The notes under the pieces were generated by a model. That model made no database searches. It had not been told where the DNA came from and worked only from the letters and a program-made list of their open reading frames with translations. The position numbers were made by a program, and so were the translations under genes. A DNA stretch of 64,000 nt, taken from assembly GCF_022378355.1 (NCBI RefSeq), contig NZ_JAKMAJ010000010.1, positions 1 through 64,000 on the forward strand, in the 5' to 3' direction. The DNA comes from Brenneria bubanii (GTDB lineage Bacteria > Pseudomonadota > Gammaproteobacteria > Enterobacterales > Enterobacteriaceae). Each line of letters begins with the position of its first letter. The first letter of the stretch is position 1. Shown piece after piece: positions 32,159-41,588 of this stretch.

Positions 32159-33454
32159 ATGATGACACATAAAAAACTCGCTGTTCGACGCTGGTGGTAT
32201 TTAATGCCCATCATATTTATCACCTATAGTCTGGCCTATCTCGATCGGGCTAATTATGGATTTGCCGCCGCATCCGGTATTGAGGTGGACTTGGGCATTA
32301 CCAAAGGAATGTCTTCTTTAATCGGCGCGCTTTTTTTTCTGGGGTATTTCTTCTTTCAAGTGCCGGGGGCGATATACGCGGTAAAACGCAGCGTGCGAAA
32401 ATTAATTTTCTTCAGTCTGCTATTATGGGGCGTCTGTGCCGCCGCTACCGGGCTGGTGAGTAATATTCCCATGCTAATGGTGATCCGTTTTATACTCGGC
32501 GTGGTTGAAGCCGCCGTTATGCCGTCTATGTTGATTTATATTAGTACCTGGTTTACCAAAGAAGAGCGCTCTCGCGCCAATACCTTTCTTATTCTGGGCA
32601 ATCCGGTGACGGTTCTGTGGATGTCGATTGTTTCCGGCTACCTGATTAATGCATACGGCTGGCGCGAGATGTTTATTATTGAAGGGGCACCGGCCATTAT
32701 CTGGGCCTGTTGCTGGTGGATTCTGGTGCGGGACAAACCCGCTGACGTATCATGGCTAAGCGCGCAGGAAAAAGCCGATTTGCAGACGCTGATGGACGAC
32801 GAGCAGAAAAACATCAAGCCCGTGCGTAATTATGGCGAAGCGCTGCGCTCACGCAATGTCGTTATGCTCTGCGCCGTACATGCGTTGTGGAGTATCGGCG
32901 TTTACGGCTTTATGATGTGGATGCCGTCGATTATTAAATCCGCCGCCGCCATGGATATCGTCGCTGTCGGCTGGCTGTCGGCGCTGCCTTATTTTGCCGC
33001 CATCGTCACCATGCTCGGCGTGTCCTGGCTGTCGGACAAAATGCAGAACCGTAAACTGTACATTTGGCCATTGCTGCTGATTGCCTCGGCGGCGTTTTTT
33101 ACATCCTACTCAATAGGCAACCACGCTTTCTGGCTCTCCTACGCCTTGCTGGTTATTGCCGCCGCCTGCATGTACGCGCCTTATGGGCCGTTCTTCGCGT
33201 TGATTCCCGAGCTACTGCCGAAAAACGTCTCAGGCGTATCCATTGGGTTAATCAACAGCTTCGGCGCGCTGGGCGCCTTTTTGGGAGCCTGGCTGGTTGG
33301 CTACCTGAACGGCGTTACCGGTAATCCAAGTCTGTCATACAGCTTTATGGCCGCATCACTTTTGCTTTCGGTGGTCGTCATGGCCAAGGTTCGCGCCCCT
33401 GTTCAGGAAAATACCGTTATCTCTCATGCAGGAAAGAGCCTGCCCCAACGTTAA
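32159..33454 (+). CDS. MFS transporter, anion:cation symporter (ACS) family
   Basis: A 431-residue inner membrane protein with twelve predicted segments. YLDRANYGFAA in helix 1 is the ACS-family signature (hexuronate, tartrate, phthalate and rhamnonate carriers), with GYFFFQVPGAIYA and RFILGVVEAAVMPSML following. It lies downstream of a GntR-like repressor in the same direction, so it likely imports an organic or sugar acid. No catabolic enzyme for such a compound is adjacent, apart from a possible dehydrogenase fragment. Confidence 0.88.
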   Translation: MMTHKKLAVRRWWYLMPIIFITYSLAYLDRANYGFAAASGIEVDLGITKGMSSLIGALFFLGYFFFQVPGAIYAVKRSVRKLIFFSLLLWGVCAAATGLVSNIPMLMVIRFILGVVEAAVMPSMLIYISTWFTKEERSRANTFLILGNPVTVLWMSIVSGYLINAYGWREMFIIEGAPAIIWACCWWILVRDKPADVSWLSAQEKADLQTLMDDEQKNIKPVRNYGEALRSRNVVMLCAVHALWSIGVYGFMMWMPSIIKSAAAMDIVAVGWLSALPYFAAIVTMLGVSWLSDKMQNRKLYIWPLLLIASAAFFTSYSIGNHAFWLSYALLVIAAACMYAPYGPFFALIPELLPKNVSGVSIGLINSFGALGAFLGAWLVGYLNGVTGNPSLSYSFMAASLLLSVVVMAKVRAPVQENTVISHAGKSLPQR

Positions 33455-33597
33455 TCGCCACCGTCCGTGCCGTTCAGGCGGCGCGGACAAGCCGCGACGA
33501 CCAACGCAAGTCTTGTCATTTGCGCGTCCCGCCATCGGGTGTGATAAAATCTTCGCTCACAGATTCCCTCCCCCGGTTTAATAACAGACAGGTATCC

Positions 33598-34608
33598 ATG
33601 AAACGTGAATTAGCCATCGAATTCTCGCGCGTCACCGAAGCAGCGGCGCTGGCAGGTTATAAATGGTTGGGACGCGGCGATAAAAACGCCGCTGACAATG
33701 CAGCGGTACAAGCCATGCGCATTATGCTCAATCAGGTCAATATCAATGGCCAGATTGTCATCGGTGAAGGCGAAATTGATGAAGCGCCGATGCTGTTTAT
33801 CGGCGAGCAGGTCGGCACCGGTCAGGGTGATATGGTCGACATCGCCGTCGACCCGATCGAAGGCACCCGCATGACCGCGATGGGTCAGGCCAATGCGCTG
33901 GCGGTACTGGCCGTTGCCGAAAAAGGGGCTTTTCTGCACGCGCCTGACATGTACATGGAAAAACTGATCGTCGGTCCGCAGGCCAAAGGCATCATCGATC
34001 TGGAGCGCCCGTTGGCGGAAAACCTGCGTAACGTCGCAAAAAAAATGAACAAACCGCTCAGCCAGTTGACGGTGATTACGCTGGCCAAACCGCGCCATGA
34101 CGCCATCATCGCAGAAATGCAGCAGCTTGGCGTGAAGGTGTTCGCCATTCCCGACGGCGACGTCGCGGCCTCTATTCTTACCTGCATGCCGGACAGTGAA
34201 GTCGATGTGCTGTATGGCATCGGCGGCGCGCCGGAAGGGGTTATCTCCGCGGCCGTGATCCGGGCGCTCGACGGCGATATGCAAGGTCGCTTGCTGGCTC
34301 GTCATCAGGTTAAAGGCGACAGTGAAGAAAACCGCCGTATCGGACAGGATGAGCTGACGCGCTGTCAGCAAATGGGGATTGAAGCCGGCAAAGTGCTGCA
34401 ACTCAGCGATATGGCGCGCAATGACAATGTGATCTTTTCCGCTACCGGCATTACCAAAGGCGATCTGCTGGAAGGGATCTCGCGCAAAGGAAATATCGCC
34501 ACGACGGAAACGCTGTTGATTCGCGGCAAGTCGCGCACTATTCGCCGTATCCAGTCTACTCACTACCTCGATCGTAAAGATAGCGCGCTGCACGACTTCC
34601 TGCTGTAA
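33598..34608 (+). CDS. glpX: fructose-1,6-bisphosphatase class II
   Basis: Hydrolyses fructose-1,6-bisphosphate in gluconeogenesis. The 336-residue protein matches E. coli GlpX in length and motifs: VIGEGEIDEAPML, DPIEGTRMTAMGQANALAVLA (metal site), IGGAPEGVISAAVIRALDGDM region, and SATGITKGDLL. ATG 33598 fits the family start; the open frame back to 33520 does not. It is detached from glpFK by the cyuA-regulator-transporter insertion and now precedes fpr. Confidence 0.97.
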   Translation: MKRELAIEFSRVTEAAALAGYKWLGRGDKNAADNAAVQAMRIMLNQVNINGQIVIGEGEIDEAPMLFIGEQVGTGQGDMVDIAVDPIEGTRMTAMGQANALAVLAVAEKGAFLHAPDMYMEKLIVGPQAKGIIDLERPLAENLRNVAKKMNKPLSQLTVITLAKPRHDAIIAEMQQLGVKVFAIPDGDVAASILTCMPDSEVDVLYGIGGAPEGVISAAVIRALDGDMQGRLLARHQVKGDSEENRRIGQDELTRCQQMGIEAGKVLQLSDMARNDNVIFSATGITKGDLLEGISRKGNIATTETLLIRGKSRTIRRIQSTHYLDRKDSALHDFLL

Positions 34609-34679
34609 TTCAGCGATTGCCGATAGCGCTTTAACCGACTGATTGTTTCACAGTTGTTAATAATTAGCGTATCTTAGGG

Positions 34680-34699
34680 GCGGCCGATTTAACGGCCGC
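34680..34699. terminator. GC-rich hairpin between glpX and fpr
   Basis: GCGGCCG / CGGCCGC with a 6-nt ATTTAA loop, 72 bp after the glpX stop and 66 bp before the fpr start. It lacks a T-run. Confidence 0.35.
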
Positions 34700-34764
34700 T
34701 CAGGCGTTGCGTGAATCAATAACGCCCGGCGTCGAACTTCAAGCAGATACAGGAGCACAGAACG

Positions 34765-35511
34765 ATGGCTGAATGGGTAACCGGCAAAGTTATTCAGGTG
34801 GAAAACTGGACAGAGGGTCTGTTTAGCATCCGTATTCACGCCGCTATCGCCCCCTTCACTGCCGGACAGTATGCCAAGCTGGCGTTGGATGTGGATGGCG
34901 AACGGGTTCAGCGGGCTTATTCCTACGTCAATGCGCCCAGCGATCATAATCTTGAATTCTATCTGGTCAACGTTCCCGAGGGGAAATTAAGCCCCCGGCT
35001 ACACGCGTTGCGCCCCGATGATGAAATCATGATCACCAAAGAGGCCGCCGGATTTTTTGTGCTGGAGGAAATTCCAACGTGCGAGACGCTGTGGATGCTG
35101 GCGACCGGTACGGCAATCGGGCCTTATCTTGCCATCTTGCAGGAAGGCAAGGATCTGGCGCGCTTTAAAAATATCGTACTGGTTCATGCCGCTCGCTTCG
35201 CGCGGGATCTGAGCTATCTGCCGCTGATGCAGCAACTGCAACAGCGCTACAACGGTCAATTGCATATCCAAACGGTGGTCAGCCGTGAAGAACAGCCCGG
35301 TTCATTGACCGGCCGTATCCCAGCGTTAATCGCAAACGGCGCGCTTGAATCCGCCGTAGGTCTGACGATGGATACCGCGACCAGCCATATCATGCTGTGC
35401 GGTAATCCGCAGATGGTGCGCGACACTCAGCAAATACTGAAAGAAGAACGGCAAATGACCAAACATCTGCGCCGCAGACCCGGTCATATCACCAGCGAGC
35501 ATTATTGGTAA
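34765..35511 (+). CDS. fpr: ferredoxin/flavodoxin-NADP+ reductase
   Basis: A 248-residue FAD protein passing electrons from NADPH to flavodoxin or ferredoxin. It has the FAD motif RAYSYVNAP, the NADP-binding LATGTAIGPYLAIL, LCGNPQMVRDTQ, and the C-terminal EHYW as in E. coli Fpr. E. coli fpr belongs to the SoxRS regulon; no SoxS box was identified here with confidence. Confidence 0.97.
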   Translation: MAEWVTGKVIQVENWTEGLFSIRIHAAIAPFTAGQYAKLALDVDGERVQRAYSYVNAPSDHNLEFYLVNVPEGKLSPRLHALRPDDEIMITKEAAGFFVLEEIPTCETLWMLATGTAIGPYLAILQEGKDLARFKNIVLVHAARFARDLSYLPLMQQLQQRYNGQLHIQTVVSREEQPGSLTGRIPALIANGALESAVGLTMDTATSHIMLCGNPQMVRDTQQILKEERQMTKHLRRRPGHITSEHYW

Positions 35512-35518
35512 ATCGCTA

Positions 35519-35941
35519 TCAGAGGGCGAATTTAACCGGTTGCGCCTGCGGTCCGAATCGATTTTCCCCTGGGGTGCCGGCAAAAACGCCGCAGTCGAGA
35601 AACACCATCATCCCGATTAATGACGGAATAAAACGCCCAACGCCCCACTGCCAAACGCCCGGCAACATATACCAGTTGCCGGCGGCAAGCACCCACGCCG
35701 CAACCAACAGCAACGCCCACCAGCCGCTTTTATTGCGATCATGTAGACGTTTTATCAAAATCGCCGCGCTAGGCCACAGCAAGGCGACCAGCCCAAAAGC
35801 CGCCGATTGCGTGTCCAGCCAGTTTTGACCGGCCAGAGTGAATAACACCGCCATCAATACCAACCAACTGCCCATCCAGATCCAGAAATCACGGCGGCCA
35901 ACCCGGCCCTTAAACGAAAAACACCACTGTTGTAACGTCAT
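35519..35941 (-). CDS. yiiR: DUF805 inner membrane protein YiiR
   Basis: A 140-residue membrane protein with a DUF805 domain: FKGRVGRRDFWIW near the N terminus, KRLHDRNKSGWW in the middle, and four hydrophobic segments. It matches E. coli YiiR in sequence and position (convergent with fpr). Function unknown in the family. Confidence 0.92.
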   Translation of the reverse strand: MTLQQWCFSFKGRVGRRDFWIWMGSWLVLMAVLFTLAGQNWLDTQSAAFGLVALLWPSAAILIKRLHDRNKSGWWALLLVAAWVLAAGNWYMLPGVWQWGVGRFIPSLIGMMVFLDCGVFAGTPGENRFGPQAQPVKFAL

Positions 35942-36135
35942 TGAGTACAGAGTCCTGCGTTGTCATTTGATTTTGGCTGAGTTTACCCTAACACTAGGCG
36001 GCGCCGGCCATCTTTATGCGAATGCTAACCTGCGGGGCCGTCAGTATCGCCCGGTAAGGATCGAGCTTCGGCCAAGCCCAAACGCGCGACAAACGGGTCG
36101 GGAAGCCGGCTTACGGCAGCACGACGACATCTGAA

Positions 36136-36156
36136 ACTTGAAAGATGCAGGGTATA
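36136..36156. repeat. terminal arm of an ERIC-like repeat
   Basis: ACTTGAAAGATGCAGGGTATA closely resembles the right end of the element at 23958-24068. The opposite arm is not clear in the G/C-rich sequence to the left (36020-36130), so this is probably a degenerate or partial copy. It lies between yiiR and yiiQ. Confidence 0.45.
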
Positions 36157-36227
36157 CCGCTTTAATCAAACGTATCGTCGTTATCGCCACGCTTGGCGCA
36201 ATGTGTCATTCATCAGATAATACACCC

Positions 36228-36824
36228 ATGATAAAAAAATACTTTGTGCCCTTATTTGCCTTGTCCACGCTGGCGCTGTACCTGCCAGGGGCATGGTCTG
36301 AACCGGTATTTCCACCGAAAACATCGCCCGCCGCCCCATACCTGTTGGCCGGCGCGCCCACATTCGACCAGACGATTATGCAGTTTCGCACGCGCTATAA
36401 TCTGAGTAACCCAACGCTGCCGCTCGGCGAATTTCGGGTCGTCGATACCGGCCATAACTCCAATCTGCTGACTCGCGCCGCCAGCCGGATCAACGATCGG
36501 CTGTATGCTTCAACCGCCCTGGAGAAGGGAACCGGTAAAATTAAAACGCTGCAAATCACCTACCTTCCACAGCAGGAAGATACCGAGGCCGACGCACGAC
36601 GCACGCAGGCCGTCAGCTATATGGCGGCGTTATCGCGGGTTTTCGCGCCTTCGCTGACGGAAGAACAGAGTATGCATAAAATCACCGAATTGCTGGAAAA
36701 GGGGAAAGGACAGCATTTTTACCAGCAAACCGAAGGCGCTTTGCGCTATGTGGTGGCAGATAACAACGAAAAGGGGCTAACTTTTGCTGTTGAACCGATT
36801 AAGCTAACGCTATCTGAACAGTGA
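36228..36824 (+). CDS. yiiQ: DUF1454 exported protein YiiQ
   Basis: A 198-residue protein with a signal peptide (MIKKYFVPLFALSTLALYLP, cleavage near residue 25) and a DUF1454 domain: YLLAGAPTFDQ, LTRAASRINDRLYASTALEKG, and TEGALRYVVADNNEKGLTF. It matches E. coli YiiQ and sits before tpiA as there. ATG 36228 was chosen because the signal peptide starts there; the frame is open to 36138 through the repeat. Function unknown. Confidence 0.9.
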   Translation: MIKKYFVPLFALSTLALYLPGAWSEPVFPPKTSPAAPYLLAGAPTFDQTIMQFRTRYNLSNPTLPLGEFRVVDTGHNSNLLTRAASRINDRLYASTALEKGTGKIKTLQITYLPQQEDTEADARRTQAVSYMAALSRVFAPSLTEEQSMHKITELLEKGKGQHFYQQTEGALRYVVADNNEKGLTFAVEPIKLTLSEQ

Positions 36825-36951
36825 GCAATGCGCTAATTAATGACGAAAAACCGAGCCACGGCCACATTTCATCTTTATACTGTGGGCAGTTCAGACTGCC
36901 GGCAGGCAGTAAAATTTTGATTCATTCGCTATTCCGTCTGGAGGAAAACAA

Positions 36952-37719
36952 ATGCGACATCCATTAGTTATGGGTAACTGGAAACTTAACGGCAGCACCA
37001 GCATGGTCAACAGCCTGATCACCGGCCTGCGCAAGGAATTGAGCGACGTCGATGGTTGCGGCATCGCCATCGCGCCGCCGGCAATCTATGTGGATATGGC
37101 TAATCATTTACTGGCCGGCAGCCGTATCGCGCTGGGCGCGCAAAACGTAGACGTAAACCTTTCCGGCGCGTTTACCGGTGAAACCTCTGCCGACATGCTG
37201 AAAGATGTCGGCGCCAAATACATCATCATCGGTCACTCAGAACGCCGTACCTATCACAAAGAAAGTGATGAATTCATCGCTAAGAAATTCGGCGTACTGA
37301 AAGAAGCCGGTCTGATCCCGGTGCTGTGCATCGGTGAAACCGAATCAGAAAACGAAGCGGGTCAAACCGAAGCCGTATGCGCCCGTCAGTTGGACGCGGT
37401 TCTGAATACGCTGGGCGCCAAAGCGTTCGAAAACGCGGTCATCGCTTACGAACCAATCTGGGCTATCGGTACCGGCAAGTCAGCAACGCCTGCTCAAGCT
37501 CAGGCCGTTCATAAATTTATCCGCGATCATATCGCTAAACAGGATAAAGCCGTTGCTGAACAAGTTATCATCCAGTACGGCGGCTCCGTGAATGCGAGCA
37601 ACGCAGCGGAATTGTTCACTCAGCCAGACATTGACGGCGCATTGGTTGGCGGCGCATCACTGAAAGCCGACGCTTTCGCCGTGATCGTTAAAGCGGCTGC
37701 GGCAGCAAAACGCGGCTAA
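36952..37719 (+). CDS. tpiA: triosephosphate isomerase
   Basis: Interconverts glyceraldehyde-3-phosphate and dihydroxyacetone phosphate. The 255-residue TIM barrel has the substrate lysine in GNWKLNG, the catalytic histidine in IIGHSERR, the catalytic glutamate in [12 protein letters not shown], and the phosphate loop [14 protein letters not shown] lies 7 nt upstream of the ATG. Ended by its own strong terminator. Confidence 0.98.
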   Translation: MRHPLVMGNWKLNGSTSMVNSLITGLRKELSDVDGCGIAIAPPAIYVDMANHLLAGSRIALGAQNVDVNLSGAFTGETSADMLKDVGAKYIIIGHSERRTYHKESDEFIAKKFGVLKEAGLIPVLCIGETESENEAGQTEAVCARQLDAVLNTLGAKAFENAVIAYEPIWAIGTGKSATPAQAQAVHKFIRDHIAKQDKAVAEQVIIQYGGSVNASNAAELFTQPDIDGALVGGASLKADAFAVIVKAAAAAKRG

Positions 37720-37740
37720 GTCTGAGATTATTGTCATATC

Positions 37741-37770
37741 AATGCCTGCGAAAGCAGGCATTTTTTTTGG
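37741..37770 (+). terminator. tpiA terminator
   Basis: AATGCCTGC and GCAGGCATT pair around GAAA, followed by a run of eight T. It is 21 bp after the tpiA stop. Confidence 0.93.
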
Positions 37771-37773
37771 CGC

Positions 37774-37817
37774 GCCGTCGCAAGCGACGTTAAAAATCGC
37801 TCCTGGCGATTTTTTAT
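37774..37817. repeat. first copy of a 44-bp direct repeat (terminator-like)
   Basis: Identical to 37847-37890. Each copy holds two hairpins, GTCGC-AA-GCGAC and AATCGC-TCCTG-GCGATT, the second followed by T-runs on both strands. It lies between convergent tpiA and aguA and can stop transcription from either side. Confidence 0.85.
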
Positions 37818-37846
37818 TGCGGGCTATCCCTGCCCGCTACCCTGGG

Positions 37847-37890
37847 GCCGTCGCAAGCGACGTTAAAAATCGCTCCTGGCGATTTTTTAT
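37847..37890. repeat. second copy of the 44-bp direct repeat, overlapping the aguA stop
   Basis: Identical to 37774-37817, 29 bp apart. The last bases include the aguA stop codon, so the aguA terminator begins within the coding end. Probably a tandem duplication of the aguBA terminator. Confidence 0.85.
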
Positions 37891-38975
37891 GCCATGGCGG
37901 GAATTTGCTGAGTGATACAGTGAATATTGCCGCCTCCCAGCAGAATCTCGCGGGCAGCTACGCCGCTTATCGTATAGTCCGGGAATATCCGCTGTAATAA
38001 ATCGCGCGCGATATCATCCGTACGGGCATCCAGCAATGGGAAAATGATCTGCCGATTGCTGATCAAAAAATTCACATAGGATCCCGCCAAACGCGAGCCG
38101 GCGTTGCGCTCAATCGCATTCCCCGCATCCACGCCGCGGGCCTCTTCCGGCGTGGCGAACAGCGGACCAGGCGCCGGCAGTTTCCAGATTTTCAACTGAC
38201 GACCTTGCGCATCGCGGACGGCGGACAAGACCTGATAGGCAGCGGCGGAACGCGCATACTGCGGATCGTTTTCATCATCCGTCCAGTGCAGCGCGACTTC
38301 GCCGGGGCGAACAAAACAGCACATGTTGTCGATATGCCCGTCGGTTTCGTCGTTATAAACCCCTTCAGCCAGCCAGATCACCGTCGAAACGCCCAGATAG
38401 TCACGCATCAACTGCTCAATCTGCGCTTTATCCAACTGCGGATTACGGTTGGGGTTCAGCAGGCACTCAGCCGTCGTCAGCAAGGTACCCTCGCCATCGG
38501 TATGAATCGATCCGCCCTCCAGAATCAACGGCGCGGCGTAGCGATCATTCCCATGATAAGCCAGCACCTGCTCCGCGACTTTCTCATCCTGGCGCCAGTC
38601 TTCATATAACCCGCCCAGTTCTCCGCCCCAGGCATTGAACCGCCAGTCTATGCCGCGACGCTCTCCCGCCGGATTCAGCACCATGGTTGGCCCGGTGTCG
38701 CGCATCCAGGCATCGTCGCTTTCCATTTCAACCAGCGTAACCTCGGCCGGCATGATGCGTTTGGCGTCATCCATACAGCGGGCGGGCACGCCCATGATCA
38801 CCGGCGTTTTCCGCGAAATCGCCTCAGCCACCGCGGCAAAGGTTTTCTGCGCGGGCAAGGCGTTGTCGCGCCAGTTGTCCCGGCGATAGGGCCACAGCAT
38901 CCAGACGGCGTCCTGCGGCGCCCATTCAGCCGGCATGCTAAAGCCGTCCTGATGCGGCATAGTGAGTTGTGACAT
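37887..38975 (-). CDS. aguA: agmatine deiminase
   Basis: Converts agmatine to N-carbamoylputrescine in putrescine synthesis. The 362-residue pentein-fold protein has the family motifs [32 protein letters not shown], the catalytic ETDGHIDN, and the nucleophilic cysteine in [13 protein letters not shown] at the C terminus. It starts 3 bp after the aguB stop with GGAG upstream. E. coli K-12 lacks this gene and has cdh/sbp between tpiA and pfkA. Confidence 0.95.
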   Translation of the reverse strand: MSQLTMPHQDGFSMPAEWAPQDAVWMLWPYRRDNWRDNALPAQKTFAAVAEAISRKTPVIMGVPARCMDDAKRIMPAEVTLVEMESDDAWMRDTGPTMVLNPAGERRGIDWRFNAWGGELGGLYEDWRQDEKVAEQVLAYHGNDRYAAPLILEGGSIHTDGEGTLLTTAECLLNPNRNPQLDKAQIEQLMRDYLGVSTVIWLAEGVYNDETDGHIDNMCCFVRPGEVALHWTDDENDPQYARSAAAYQVLSAVRDAQGRQLKIWKLPAPGPLFATPEEARGVDAGNAIERNAGSRLAGSYVNFLISNRQIIFPLLDARTDDIARDLLQRIFPDYTISGVAAREILLGGGNIHCITQQIPAMA

Positions 38976-38978
38976 CGG

Positions 38979-39863
38979 TTATCTCCGGGCTTTGCCGTCA
39001 GAACTGGCGATTACGCCGTACATATCAGGACGGCGATCGCGGAACAGCCCCCATGCCGCACGCTGGGCGGCGATAGCCTGAAGATCAAATTCATGCACCA
39101 GAACGGCTTCATCCGTTTTATTCGCCGTCGCCACCAACGCGCCGGTTTGGTCGGCGATGAAAGAAGAACCGTAGAAGGTCATTTCCAAACCGTCGATATA
39201 CTTACTGCTTTCCGTGCCAATACGGTTGGAAGCAATCACCGGCACCAGGTTAGCGGCGGCATGCCCCTGCTGGACCCGCGTCCAGTGCGGCTGGCTGTCG
39301 ATATCGGGATAAGCGGGTTCGGAACCAATCGCGGTCGGATAGAAAATCAACTCTGCGCCCTGCAAAGCCAAGCAACGCGCGGTTTCAGGGAACCACTGAT
39401 CCCAACAGATACCCACGCCGATTTTCGCATAACGCGTTTGCCAGACTTTAAAACCGGTATCACCCGGTATAAAGAATTGCTTTTCCTGATACGCCGGGCC
39501 GTTGGGGATATGGGTTTTACGGTAAATATCAAGCACCGCGCCATCGGCGTCGATCACCACCAGCGAGTTGTAATAGGCGTTATTGGCGCGCTCAAAAAAG
39601 CTCAAGGGCAGAACGACTTCCAGTTCAGCGGCCAGCGCGGAAAAATGTTTAATCAGCGGACTGGTTTCCAACTCCTGCGCCAGCGCGTAGTGTTCAGGAC
39701 TCTGATCAATACAGAAATAGGGCGCGGCAAACAGTTCCTGAATCAGGATCACTTGCGCCCCTTTTGCATGTGCTTGTCGCACCAGCTTCTCGGCATTCTC
39801 AATGTTTCTGGGCAGATCCCAGGAACACGCCATTTGTGTTGCGGCAACGGTAACTTTTTTCAT
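38979..39863 (-). CDS. aguB: N-carbamoylputrescine amidase
   Basis: Hydrolyses N-carbamoylputrescine to putrescine, CO2 and ammonia. The 294-residue nitrilase-fold enzyme has the Glu-Lys-Cys triad: VILIQELFAAPYF, YRKTHIPNGPAYQEK and GVGICWDQWFPE. It is the first gene of the aguB-aguA operon. Confidence 0.95.
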   Translation of the reverse strand: MKKVTVAATQMACSWDLPRNIENAEKLVRQAHAKGAQVILIQELFAAPYFCIDQSPEHYALAQELETSPLIKHFSALAAELEVVLPLSFFERANNAYYNSLVVIDADGAVLDIYRKTHIPNGPAYQEKQFFIPGDTGFKVWQTRYAKIGVGICWDQWFPETARCLALQGAELIFYPTAIGSEPAYPDIDSQPHWTRVQQGHAAANLVPVIASNRIGTESSKYIDGLEMTFYGSSFIADQTGALVATANKTDEAVLVHEFDLQAIAAQRAAWGLFRDRRPDMYGVIASSDGKARR

Positions 39864-40300
39864 GCGAAAACCTCGATAATCTCTTATTTATACCCGCCAT
39901 ATTCGTCAGACGGATATCGGCAGTAAGCACTATCACGCATCGGTCTGTGACGGAATGCCCTAACGAGTTTAGGCCAACAAACCGTCCAATGCCCGGGTTA
40001 AGGGAGCTGGTCAGGCATTCACCGGAAATGACATGTGCATTATGCCAGTTAATCGTCCGACGTTAATAAAATAAACCGACTCTTCGCGCCGAAAAGGATT
40101 TCAGTTCGTTGACAAATAAACGTTTTATGAGTGAATCGCGATTGGCGGCCAGGTCAGAGGCGCCACTTCCGGCTTGGGGGATAAATCGCTTAGCATCTTG
40201 CCTGCCCGGTTCATCAGGCAGACGACGCTCTGTTTACTCTGGCGGCTGAATATCCCGCTGTTACAGCCTGCGCGCGATAAGCGCCTGCAGGAGAGCGCTA
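39864..40300. other. 437 bp upstream of aguB without a gene
   Basis: Carries the aguB promoter on the minus strand. Small inverted repeats occur (for example GCCTG/CAGGC near 40201-40221), but no operator or RNA gene was recognised, and the short open frames here lack homology. In E. coli this interval holds sbp and cdh; no trace of them is evident. Confidence 0.4.
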
Positions 40301-40329
40301 AAAAAACAAAACCCCCGAAAACGGGGGTT
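40301..40329 (-). terminator. pfkA terminator
   Basis: On the minus strand AACCCCCG pairs with CGGGGGTT across a TTTT loop, followed by TTGTTTTTTT. It is 60 bp after the pfkA stop. Confidence 0.92.
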
Positions 40330-40389
40330 GGTCGACGAGTGACGATGCCGCCTTGAGGGCGGAATCTACGCCATAGAACACAGCAAGGA

Positions 40390-41352
40390 TCAAAACAGCT
40401 TTTTAGCCGTTTCCAGCCAATCCTTCTTGAAAGGACGCTTCATGTTTTCGATCGCATCGATGATGTCATGATGTACCATTTTTTCATTCTGGATACCGAC
40501 GCAGCGGCCGCCGTAACCCTGCAGCAGCAGCTCGATTGAATACGCGCCCATGCGAGAAGCCAGAATACGGTCATACGCCACCGGAGAACCACCGCGCTGA
40601 ATATGGCCCAGCACCGTAGCTCGCGTTTCGCGGCCGGTCTCTTTCTCGATATATTTCGACAGCTCATTAATATCGCAAATGTGTTCGGTAATGGCGACAA
40701 TGGCGTGTTTTTTACCCTTATCGATGCCGACCTTGATTTCCTGCACCAAATCTTCCGGGCTAAATTCGACTTCCGGCAGGACGATGAACTCACAACCGCC
40801 GGCAATCGCCGCCGCCAGGGTTAAATCGCCGCAATAGCGTCCCATGACTTCAACAATGGAAATACGCTGATGCGATGAAGAGGTATCGCGCAGACGGTCG
40901 ATGGCTTCCAGCACCGTTTCCAGCGCGGTGAAATAACCGATGGTATAGTCGGTGCCCGCAACGTCGTTATCGATAGTGCCGGGCAACCCGATGCAAGGGA
41001 ACCCCATTTCCGTCAGGCGTTTCGCCCCCATATAGGAACCATCGCCGCCAATGACCACCAGCGCGTCAAGTCCCCGCGCCTTCATGTTTTGGATCGCGAC
41101 TTCGCGCACGCTTTCTTCGCGGAATTCAGGGAAACGGGCAGAGCCGAGGAAAGTACCGCCGCGGTTGATCATGTCGGATACGCTGTAGCGATCCAACTGC
41201 ACCATCCGATTCTCATACAAACCCAGATAGCCATCATAAATACCGAAAACCTCTAACCCTTCTGTCAGCGCAGTACGCACCACACCACGAATTGCCGCAT
41301 TCATGCCGGGTGCATCGCCACCACTCGTCAATACTCCGATTCTTCTAATCAT
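40390..41352 (-). CDS. pfkA: 6-phosphofructokinase I
   Basis: Phosphorylates fructose-6-phosphate in glycolysis. The 320-residue protein equals E. coli PfkA in length, with the ATP site [18 protein letters not shown] split over the N terminus, [12 protein letters not shown], the catalytic aspartate in [12 protein letters not shown], and the substrate site GRYCGDL. AGAGG lies upstream of the ATG. E. coli pfkA is Cra-repressed; no convincing Cra site was found. Confidence 0.98.
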   Translation of the reverse strand: MIRRIGVLTSGGDAPGMNAAIRGVVRTALTEGLEVFGIYDGYLGLYENRMVQLDRYSVSDMINRGGTFLGSARFPEFREESVREVAIQNMKARGLDALVVIGGDGSYMGAKRLTEMGFPCIGLPGTIDNDVAGTDYTIGYFTALETVLEAIDRLRDTSSSHQRISIVEVMGRYCGDLTLAAAIAGGCEFIVLPEVEFSPEDLVQEIKVGIDKGKKHAIVAITEHICDINELSKYIEKETGRETRATVLGHIQRGGSPVAYDRILASRMGAYSIELLLQGYGGRCVGIQNEKMVHHDIIDAIENMKRPFKKDWLETAKKLF

Positions 41353-41425
41353 GACAACCTCTGGATTTGTAGATGTAATTTCGCAGGATTCTTCTATCGA
41401 AAATTGACCGTCGACTGCGTTAGCC

Positions 41426-41446
41426 TTTCAAGTAGGTTACTTGAAA
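41426..41446. repeat. 9-bp palindrome upstream of pfkA
   Basis: TTTCAAGTA (41426-41434) and TACTTGAAA (41438-41446) form a perfect inverted repeat around GGT, 74 bp upstream of the pfkA start. It could be an operator or the remains of an intergenic repeat; TTTCAAG is also the end motif of the ERIC-like elements here. Confidence 0.5.
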
Positions 41447-41588
41447 CCTACCAGATGTTATCGACAGTATCCCTCTCATTTTTAATAAAGGCATATTATA
41501 ACAAATACCCACAGCTGAATTGATTCAGGTCAGGCTAAATTGCGCAATAATTTTTTCACCGCCGCCAGTAACCCAGAACAGAACCAGG

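Noticed and set aside
33610-34593. A 327-codon open frame antisense to glpX
   Set aside because: glpX is intact and highly conserved on the other strand; the antisense frame arises from its codon bias.
37774-37890. Two 44-bp repeats with a 29-bp spacer, resembling a minimal CRISPR array
   Set aside because: Only two copies, no cas genes, T-run hairpins in each unit and a position at the ends of convergent genes point to a duplicated terminator.
39093-39926. A 277-codon frame antisense to aguB
   Set aside because: aguB has all catalytic residues; the opposite frame shows no homology or start signals.
41380-41460. A Cra operator upstream of pfkA
   Set aside because: No good match to the Cra consensus; the palindrome present is TTTCAAGTA/TACTTGAAA, not a TGAAWCGWTTCA-type site.
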